A DNA stretch of 64,000 nt from Davidsoniella eucalypti (taxonomy: Eukaryota > Ascomycota > Sordariomycetes > Microascales > Ceratocystidaceae). The stretch spans positions 55,770 to 119,769 of the forward strand of contig RMBW01000096.1 in NCBI GenBank assembly GCA_004009845.1, given 5' to 3'. Below are positions 56,658 through 64,000 of this stretch, piece after piece. Each line of letters begins with the position of its first letter. The stretch's first letter is position 1. The position numbers and the translations under genes are program-made. The notes beneath the pieces are model-generated. The model saw nothing but the letters and a program-made list of their open reading frames with translations, made no database searches and had not been told where the DNA came from.

Positions 56658-56929
56658 GCTCATCAATCCAAACCTTTTATCTATGATGATGCATCTTCCT
56701 CTGTCGGCCCACTAACTGTACAATCTCGAGTGATGAGACAGCATACACTTGTTTAGGCATAATTGCGAGTTCGCCTTTGTAGGCTTCTTGCGACTTAGGG
56801 AGCTGACAGAGGGACATCAACAGTGATCATCTCCTTTGACTCTCCCGTTCTGGCTTGGAGGACATGATATAAGACTATTTTGTCTCTAATACGTCTTTTA
56901 TAACCTTATTCGAGACACCTCTTTGCCAT

Positions 56930-57225
56930 TCTTACTCGACAACACGATAAAACTAAATATCATCGCTGCAGCATGACACATGCCACTCACGACAACTAAA
57001 GCCATATTAAAGCTCCAGATTTCGCATCTTCGGATATGTTGTGCCTCATACCAACACATGTAGCACCAAGAAAATTTATGAAGTCAAAGGCCTTGAACTC
57101 GCGAGACAGGCTGGCCCATCCATGGTCACTATTGTGGCTATGAATATAACGGAAACAAGATCGAGTAAATTAAGTAGGTAATTATTGAATTAGACCTACG
57201 TTCTACTGGTCTTCGCGGAACTGGA
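56930..57225 (+). pseudogene. Ty1/copia integrase relic
   Basis: Broken frames read like the C-terminal part of a Copia integrase: THATHDN, SHIKAPDFA, then after a frame change RIFGYVV with IPTHVAPRKFMKSKAL, and GYEYNGNKIE, which fits the family's GYE......K(I/V)YR(I/V)W pattern. Several frameshifts and stops are present and nothing else of the element could be followed with confidence. Confidence 0.45.
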
Positions 57226-57499
57226 TAAGCCAGTTACACTGCTGCCATGGCCTACATCACGAACTTGAGTACATCAACTAACGAGATCATTACAGACCTC
57301 TGAGTTAGAAAGACTGTATCAAGTCCGAAAACCGGCAAATATCAGCCATAACCGGTATGTCACCCACAAAAATGAACCATTTGCTTAGAAAATTTGCTCT
57401 ATCACCCCTTGGTGTATAATCAAGGGAGACGCTGCTCTCAGTTGAATCTACACCTGTGAAGATACATTCTCATGAGTCTTTTTGTCTCTCCCACACGTG

Positions 57500-57800
57500 C
57501 CATTCTATCCGGATAAGGAAACCATTGTGACCGCTAACTCTTCAGGCTACGCTCTAGGTGCTGAACTGACCCAGCGTAGGTCAGACGGCCTACACTATCC
57601 AGTCACCTCCAGCTGAAGCCAACTATCCGATTTACGACAAGGAGATGCTGGCTATTTACTGGCCCATTTGCGAATTGAGACGCTTCCTCCTGGGCATACA
57701 CTTTAGGGTATTTACGGGTCATCGCACCTCGAGTTCTTCAGAGTGAAACGACACCTGGCTGAAAAACAATGCTGTCGGGGCTACGAGCTATCCGACCGAC
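57500..57800 (+). pseudogene. Ty3/gypsy RNase H relic, copy 1
   Basis: DKETIVTANSSGYALGAEL, then EANYPIYDKEMLAIYWPI and RRFLLGIHFRVFTGH mark the start and middle of a gypsy RNase H domain. It is interrupted by frameshifts and degenerates after the HRTSSSS region. It parallels copy 2 at 58410-58780 along its length, so both derive from related elements. Some differences are transitions typical of RIP-like decay. Confidence 0.7.
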
Positions 57801-58381
57801 TCTAGCTTCACACTTGTCACATCTGTATCAATCGAAGTCTTTTATCTAGATTGTTTGCCATTGTCTCTCCTAGTTCGTGTCATTTTGATACCGATCTACG
57901 ACATTCAAGATACTCTCATCGTGCCTACTTTGTTTCCACTCTTACTTTCGCCGACCAATCGTCCGCTCACACTTTTTCCTCTTCGCTCATTATCACAAGA
58001 TGACGCTCTCGTTGTTTCTCTCCCACCTCCGGGAAATCAGTCCGTCTCATCTTGTCCTATCCTCTTCCTGTTCGCTGCCGATACCACTCGCCACCTTCTT
58101 TGGTCCCTTAAGCCACAGCATGTCCCCCCTTCCGCCTCTGGACCCGACAAGGCTGGTGCTACTTGTCGTTGTTTAAACGCACGGAACGTCCCAGAATCGC
58201 CCAGCTACTAGGCCCTTTCCCTTCGGGTCCCCTCATCTTGTCGCACGCCTCTCACTTCCACACCCACCTGCACTGCATGTCCTTCGCGACTGGCATAGGC
58301 CACATCGCACCCGCTGCCGCGGCTCCATCGCACCCCTCTGCAGCACCTGCTAGTGTCACCGGCTAAGGCCCAATTGGTATT

Positions 58382-58404
58382 TGGCTAGGTATTTTACCTA
58401 GCCA
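58382..58404. repeat. Perfect 10-bp inverted repeat with 3-nt loop
   Basis: TGGCTAGGTA and TACCTAGCCA flank TTT. It lies directly before Ty3 RNase H copy 2 and could mark an insertion or rearrangement border. Confidence 0.8.
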
Positions 58405-58405
58405 G

Positions 58406-59770
58406 ATAAACGGCCCTATGACCCCGACAGGGAAACTATCCTATCAGCCGACTCATCCGGTTACGCCCTAGGCGTTGAACTCACCCAGCGAAGGGTCCGA
58501 TAACCTACACCACCCTATCGCCTTTCTCTCTAGGAAGCTCGCCCCGGCAGAAGCTAACTACCCCATCCACGACAAAGAAATGTTGGCCATCTACTGGGCC
58601 ATTCGCCAGTGGAGACACTTCCTGCTGGGCCTACATTTCACGGTCTACACTGACCACCGCAACCTTGAGTTCTTTAGAACCAAGAGGTCCCTAGCTGAGC
58701 GCCAACGCCGCTGGGGATACGAATTATCCGACTTTTCCTTTAAACTCGAACACCGCCCGGCACAGACCAGGTAGTGCCAGACGCCCTCTCACGCAAGGAC
58801 TAGGACATGCCAAAGGACGCCAACGACGAAAGACTACTGAGTAGAGTGCACCAACTCCTCGCTCCGGCTGAATCAGGCCCTGGACTAGTAGTCGTCTAGT
58901 CCACGTCTTCGCGCACCACGGCTTCCCTACAACCATCGTATCAGACCGTGGTCCTCAATTCACCTCACTATTCTGGGGAGAGATTTGCAGACGCCTCAAC
59001 ATCATGCGTCGACTCTCCACCGCATTCCATCCCCAAACAGACGGAGCGCAAGAACGTAGCAACCAGGAGATCGAAACCTACCTCCGAATGTTCTGCGCCT
59101 TTGCCCAGGACGACTGGGCCGACCTCCTTCCCCACGCCCAGATTGCCCTTAACAATCGCACTGTCCCGAGCACAACCCTCGCCCCATTTTTTGCAACTCA
59201 CATGGACATTGTCGAACCCTCCACCTCCAATGACCCTGCCCCCGCACGCTCTCCAGTCAAGGACGCTCAAACCTTCCTGGACAAAATAAGTAGCGCCACT
59301 AGCTTCGCACAAGTCGCCCTAGCCTCCTCCCAAGACTACCAGGAGCAAGCTGCCAATTGTCACCACCAACACCAGCCTTTCAGTCCAAAGTGGGAGACGT
59401 GGTCCTACTAAAAACGGAGACTTTTTCCTCCGAGCGACCATCCAATAAATTGGACTGGCTAGCCCGACGATACACCGTCACGGGCTTGGTAGGCTCCCAT
59501 GCAGGTCCGCCTCAACGTCCCAGGTCTAGTGCACCTAGTATTACACGTCAGCAAAGTCCGTCACACCGCGACATCGCCCCTAGCCTCACAAGTAGTCCAG
59601 GACGACGAACCAGAGGCCATCACATGAGACGAAGCCTACGGCGACGATACCCTGGCCGAAGGCGAATTCCGGGTTGAAGAGATTGTCTAACGTAAATTCC
59701 GCGGACACGAACAAGCGCTCGTAAAATGGTCAGGCTATCAGGACCTCACCTGGGAACCGTCAGAGCGTTA
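58406..59770 (+). pseudogene. Ty3/gypsy pol relic: RNase H, partial integrase, chromodomain
   Basis: RNase H is readable from DSSGYALGVELTQR through EANYPIHDKEMLAIYWAI and RHFLLGLHFTVYTDHRNLEF to HRPAQT (to about 58770), with a frameshift and an early stop. The frame then continues DALSRKD, after which the integrase zinc finger and first catalytic Asp are missing: sequence jumps near 58890-58905 to HHGFPTTIVSDRGPQFTS, with the second Asp, and FHPQTDGAQERSNQEIE, with the catalytic Glu. Downstream are KLDWLARRYTV, LNVPGLVH and a chromodomain (FRVEEIV, a stop, RKFRGHEQALVKWSGYQ, LTWEPSE). This is a chromovirus-type fungal Ty3 element, broken by at least one large deletion, frameshifts and stops. 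It passes straight into a gag fragment at 59770. Confidence 0.85.
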
Positions 59771-60451
59771 GAAGAGCTCCATGAGCTTCGGCAAGGCCGC
59801 AAGGAACCATTTTCCGACTTCATCCAACGTTTCCAAAAGCTCCGCCTGCTAGCCGGGGTCACTGTCGACGTACACAGCATCGGGTATCTCTCTAGAGCAA
59901 TCTACCCCGATCTTGCCCGACGTGCTGACCATGCGTTCGACGAAACCCGGCTGGAACAAGTCATCAATGGCCTGCAGCGTGCCGCTACTCGCATGGAACT
60001 GCATCCGTTCGCACCCAGCCAGCCCTCCTCAAGCAGTCATCATTTTCCGAGTCGTCCACCCAGGTCGTCCAACAACCCTCATGTTTTGTCCCCCACTCCC
60101 CGTCCATCGGTCGACTCTGACGCCATGGACTGGGTCCCCTCTCGTCGTCTTGCCACAACGGATCGACCAGCCAACTCTGAACGCCCCGCCAGGCTAACTG
60201 CCGCGGAAAAGGAGAAGCTTAAGGCAGAAGGCGGTTGTTTCCGCTGCAGACAAATTGGCCACACCTACCACAACTGCCCTACTCTCCGCCCGGCTGTTGT
60301 CAGAGCACAGGCTGCCGCAACCCAACCTATTGCCACGTCCTCTGGTGAGTCAGAAGTTTCGCAGAGACTAGCTGCCCTTGAACAAGCCCTGTCCAACCGC
60401 GCTGTCATCCTGTCCGACAACTACATTGAAGACGGCGAGACGGATTTTTGA
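59726..60451 (+). pseudogene. Ty3/gypsy gag fragment with zinc knuckle
   Basis: An open frame of 241 codons. From about 59768 it reads as retrotransposon Gag: LEELHELRQGRKEPFSDFI, FQKLRLLAGV and LARRADHAFDETRLEQVINGL, then a Pro/Ser-rich linker, and a CCHC zinc knuckle C-FRC-RQIGHTYHNC (Cys-x2-Cys-x4-His-x4-Cys), followed by a predicted coiled coil (EVSQRLAALEQALSNR). The first dozen codons are out-of-frame chromodomain sequence, so the Gag N terminus is missing. It lies downstream of pol, the reverse of the usual gag-pol order, so it probably belongs to a second element or to a rearrangement. No protease follows; a LINE begins within a few hundred bases. Confidence 0.85.
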
Positions 60452-60689
60452 TTGCCCGGGAAAAGTCGCTCCCCGGTGTAAGTACACAGCAAGGAGATTG
60501 AATAGCCCAAGAAAAAATGAATGCTCAAGGAATGTATTTAGATGTCAATTTGAATAAATATAGTACTCGTGCCTCATTCGACTTGGCGGTGTTGTAGTTG
60601 GCCAAACCCAGACTATACGGTCGAAATCATCTCAAAACATTTTAAAATACTTACCTCATCTCCACGAACCGATTAAGACCATTTGCACG
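60452..60689. other. Junction between Ty3 gag relic and LINE ORF1
   Basis: About 240 bp holding the LINE 5' UTR and possibly a scrap of Ty3 pol. The exact border is not visible. Confidence 0.4.
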
Positions 60690-61946
60690 ATGGCGCATGC
60701 CATGCGCGATGCATTACGGGCGATTGAAGCTTCGCAGGACTGCGAAAGCCCAACTGTCACCCCCATTTTCTCAACTGAATCGATCAGCCTCGTACCGACA
60801 CACATGTACGACAGCGAAATGACCGACGATAACAACACCATCACTAAAAACACCAATAACAAACGCCGCATAGAGGAGATCGAACTCCCAAGCTCTCCTC
60901 CCGTTGCTGCGAAAAATATGCACGAGGCGAAAGGCCTCGAACTGTCACGATGGGTCGGCCCTGATCCAAGACAGTCTCAGATCGCAGCAAGTATCGCGAT
61001 CGTAAAGCGTGAGATGTCAACATTGGTAACGCTAGACAAAATGTGCGAGACACTACAAATCTAGATTGCCGAGGGTTTTGGGGATCTTGACTTACCAGAT
61101 ACTCTATCACTAACACCAAAAGTCATAATCGCAGAAGCATCAAAGGCGTTGTATTCTGCCATCACGAAAGCGCCAGCCACGCCGCCACTGCAACCAGTGG
61201 TGCCGAAGAACGCTGACATTATCAACAACAAGAAGAAGAAGAAGGCGGCGAAGAAGGCCACTTTACCTGCGCCTCCAAAGGCTGCTTCAACACCAATCAC
61301 CAACACCACAAACACGCCCCGCGACGCGACAAAGTCCAATCAGCCATCCGCACCTGAAGAAGATATAAACTCGACCAATGCCCCAACCTCAGTCGACTCT
61401 GACAAAGGCTGGCAGCAAGTCAAGCAACGCAAACCAACCCGCCTCTCTGTTCAGACTACACAGAGCACCAACAAGCTACTGCTTATCGGTGGTGGCAAGA
61501 TTCCCTCCCCCAAGCACATCCGTGACTTGGTTAACTGTGATGGAGGGATGAAGGCTATTGAGGTGAGGTTGACCTCGAAGAATAACATCAGCATCACATG
61601 CAGCAGCGCCTCCGCGAAGGCCAGCCCCCTCAAGACGAAGGACAGCTGGCTGGCACACCTCCGGCCTTTGGGCTGGAAGGACTGCATCGAGCCTGAGAAC
61701 TGGCAACGTCTCGTGATGCACGGTATGCGTCTTGACGAGATCGATAACTTTGCTGAAGAGTTTTACGACAGCAATGGCATTGAGGCCCTCCCGAGAGTGC
61801 GCCTCCTACGCAAGCCTCGCCCAGGACAGACGGTGGGATCCGTCGTGTTTACTGTCCTGAACCAGGCAAGTGCGTCTGTTTGTCTCAACAAGCAGATGTT
61901 CTTTGCCGCGCAAAAAGTCAAGATTGTTAAGTATTTTTATGATTAG
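60690..61946 (+). pseudogene. Non-LTR retrotransposon (LINE) ORF1, one in-frame stop
   Basis: One frame stays open from the Met at 60690 to the stop at 61946, apart from a TAG at 61062-61064 (LQI-stop-IAEGFGD), consistent with a CAG-to-TAG change. The product would be about 418 aa: an acidic/Ser-Thr-rich start, a helical region, a Lys/Ala-rich patch (NNKKKKKAAKKA), and a C-terminal region with DKGWQQVKQRKP, LLLIGGGKIPSPKHIRDLV and WLAHLRPLGWKDCIEPENW, as in the ORF1 proteins of fungal LINEs (probably RNA-binding). No CCHC knuckles were seen. The ORF2 start codon overlaps its stop. Confidence 0.75.
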
Positions 61947-64000
61947 AAAACTCACGATCTTTCAGCATAACCAGGGAAAGCGTAAAGGCATTTTGGACCA
62001 TCTCTTTGAATTAGCAATAAGGCAGAGAGTTGAGATATTGTGCATTCAGGAACCCTAGGTCTAGGTATGGCAAAAAGAAGGCAAATGGATTTTCCAGGAC
62101 CACCAAAACTTTCACACCGTCAAACCATCGTTATCTTTACTAACAAGACCAAGAGTCGTGACCTATATCTAAAAGGACATTGACTTCACCATAGAAAAGC
62201 CTCTCGACATCGCAAGCAGCGACATTCCATACATAAGACTTCATATCGATGCGCAACCACTATTGGCCAACCTCTACAACCATCGGACCCATCCCCTTCT
62301 ACCGCATCCACTTGTCCAGCAATGACAGGTTGGGGGTGGTATCATCGTCGGAGATTTAAATACTCATCATCCGTGGTGGTCTGTGAACTGTGAGCAATCG
62401 CAGCATGCAGATAAAGTGGTTGGTTGATTGCAGAGGAACAATGCTGACTTGGTGGTGAATCTTGAGAATGCTCTGGACAGCAGGGGCACTTTCTTCACCA
62501 CCAGGTCACAGAAAACGTCAATCATCGATCTTGCCTTTCTCACTGGGCAGATGAAGCAAACGAAAATAAGTTGGACGTGTGAAGGTCTCCATGGTTCGGA
62601 TCACCAGTGCATTAAATTGCAGTTCCATGACGCCCGACACAACAAAAAAGAGGAGGAAAAGGTGATTTATAATTTGAAGAAAACTGACTGGAAACAGTTA
62701 AGAGACAGCCTCAAAAAAAAGAGGCATTAGTATTAGAAAATCTCAAAAAAGAGATTCTCGACCGGATCTGGCGGCCATCTTGACCACAGCCATCCAGGAC
62801 CTGCGCAGAGGTGATGCCGAAGGCTCGCATCTGCCCCCGAAGTAAGTCGTGGTGGAATGATGAACTCAAGCAATTGAGGAAGTCCTTCATTAGGGCATTG
62901 GAAGAAGGATAAGATCTGTCACACGGAGTATAAGGAAAATCGAAACAGGTATTTCCATTCCATTATCAAAACCAAAGCTAACCATTTCAATTCTTTCTTA
63001 GAGCAAGCGACCGGCGACGAAGTCTTCACTGCTATGAGATACACGGAACCCACAACCGAATTGTATATACAACCACTCGAGGAAAATGGTGTCAAGGCGG
63101 AGTCTTTCGACGACAAAGCTAAGTTGCTATTGAATCTTGTGGGCGGCGAAAAAGGTGAGTCCCAAGAGGACGAAGACACTCTACCCATCCCACATCACGA
63201 GAACTCGAAATGGCCTTGGCCTAACATCTCTACCATTGAGATTGAAAGAGCTATCATGACCTCAAACCCTAAGAATTCTGCTGGACCAGATGGGATTAAT
63301 TTCCAGATGATCCAAAATGCTTATAGGGCCATCCCGAGGTCTTCCACTATGTCTACACGGAGCTATTTACTAGAGGACAGTGTTCTACTACGTGGCGCCA
63401 GGGCATTGGAGTGATATTGAAAAAACCCAACAAACCAGACTACTCCCGTATCAAGGCATATCGGATTATCACGCTGCTGAACTGCTTAGGCAAGGTATTG
63501 GAACGAATTTTTGCGCAGAGACTTGGTTTCTTGGCTGCAACAAAGGACGACCTGCTTCACCCTACGCAGTTCGGCGGACGGAAACAACGATCGACGATCG
63601 ATGCAGCAATGGTTCTCATGGACCAAGTCAAGTCATGGAAAGAACAGGGCCTCAAATCGAGTATTGCACTACTTGATATCAAAGGCGCGTTCGACCATGT
63701 TAATAGGGATACCCTACTGTGGCACTGCAGAGATCTAGGTCTTCCGAATAACTGTACCCAATGGATTGCAGCCTTCCTTCAAAAGAGGAAGGTCCAGATA
63801 TGTTTTGACGGCAAGCGAACAAACTTCTTTACTATTGACCAAGGCATACCGCAAGGCAGCCCAATTTCCCCCATTCTGTTCTTGATTTATTCGAGACTTA
63901 TACACATCAACATCCCCAAATCCATCCCAGTTCATGGCATTCAGCTCTCATACATTGATGATATTCTGATTACGGTAGCTTCCAAAAGCTTTGCAAGAAA
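61939..64000 (+). pseudogene. LINE ORF2: endonuclease and reverse transcriptase, decayed, runs off the window
   Basis: Begins at an ATG (61939) overlapping the ORF1 stop: MIRKLTIFQHNQGKRKG, then VEILCIQEP, where the next codons are TAG-GTC-TAG. Apurinic-endonuclease features follow with stops between them: IIVGDLNTHHPWW, SQKTSIIDLAFLTG, LHGSDHQ. The reverse transcriptase begins with NSAGPDGINFQMI and, after a frameshift near 63410, an open frame to the window end carries LKKPNKPDYSRIKAYRIITL, LLDIKGAFDHVN (catalytic Asp), GIPQGSPISPILFL and YIDD. The order EN-RT and the motifs fit Tad/I-like fungal LINEs. The 3' part lies beyond 64000. Several stops and shifts make the copy inactive. Confidence 0.85.

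Larger units (their letters stand above)
50863..56929. other. AT-rich transposon graveyard
   Basis: About 6 kb with no intact gene. The sequence is AT-rich, has stops in all frames and holds mostly scraps: three copies of the short interspersed unit (50953, 52923, 55998), a HIS1 gene fragment (54455-54634), a MULE transposase fragment (54843-55193, minus) and simple repeats. An open frame at 55443-55679 shows no family resemblance. The TA-rich look is what repeat-induced point mutation would leave, but that is inferred. Confidence 0.6.
57500..60460 (+). mobile_element. Ty3/gypsy relic complex
   Basis: Two RNase H copies, a truncated integrase plus chromodomain, and a gag fragment, all on the plus strand but not in the order of one element. 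The 57800-58380 part between the RNase H copies contains Pro/Ser-rich open frames without recognisable domains. No LTRs were identified by eye. Confidence 0.7.
60480..64000 (+). mobile_element. Tad/I-like non-LTR retrotransposon, 5' part
   Basis: Covers ORF1 and ORF2 as described. The 5' border is approximate (between about 60460 and 60690) and the 3' end is outside the window. Confidence 0.7.

Noticed and set aside
1..64000. tRNA, rRNA genes, CRISPR arrays or telomeric repeats
   Set aside because: I looked for B-box-like GGTTCRA words, regular repeat-spacer arrays and TTAGGG-type runs and found none that hold up; a tRNA scan would be needed to be sure about tRNAs.

Overview
This is nuclear DNA of a fungus, most likely a filamentous ascomycete (Pezizomycotina). 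The evidence is protein-coding genes split by short GT...AG introns (about 50-140 nt) with CTAAC/CTRAC-like branch points, a fused Egt1-type ergothioneine synthase, fungal-only gene families, and retrotransposon relics of typical fungal lineages. I cannot name the species from sequence alone.

Layout. 1-11.8 kb is a long gene-free stretch rich in homopolymers, microsatellites and ATGTACAT-like palindromes. 11.8-21.6 kb carries egt1 (ten exons), the eIF2B alpha subunit gene, a NECAP-type endocytic protein and a coiled-coil protein of unknown role. 22.9-23.8 kb holds a decayed radical-SAM gene. 24.5-39.3 kb is a compact housekeeping block: a four-TM MARVEL-like protein, mitochondrial adrenodoxin/ferredoxin reductase (arh1), ETF alpha, a SWI3/RSC8-like chromatin remodeller subunit, carnitine acetyltransferase (with both a mitochondrial presequence and a C-terminal AKL), and cyclase-associated protein. 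39.3-41.8 kb contains a tiny insertion with target-site duplications and a decayed orphan-family gene. 41.8-50.9 kb has a small conserved fungal protein, a Mak32/PfkB-type kinase-like protein, MCM3 and Exo70. 50.9-64.0 kb is an AT-rich transposon graveyard followed by more GC-balanced retroelement relics: a MULE transposase fragment, a HIS1 C-terminal gene fragment, a Copia integrase relic, two Ty3/gypsy pol relics with a gag fragment in an unusual order, and a non-LTR (LINE) element that runs off the window.

Functional links. egt1 and gcn3 converge; gcn3 has its own TGACTCA (Gcn4/CpcA-type) site 113 bp upstream. arh1 and etfA converge and both encode mitochondrial flavoproteins. etfA and cat2 act in fatty-acid and acetyl-carnitine metabolism, and a 12-bp stretch containing the CCGAGG fatty-acid-response core is shared by the sequences upstream of both. 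MCM3 and exo70 are divergent, with an MluI cell-cycle box upstream of MCM3.

The most unusual observation is a family of very short (about 50 bp) insertions. They start at the same point, can fold into a hairpin, end in an A-rich tail and, in three copies, are flanked by 8-12 bp direct repeats: they look like miniature retroposons. All exon structures were inferred by eye from frame continuity, splice consensus and remembered family conservation; no searches were run.
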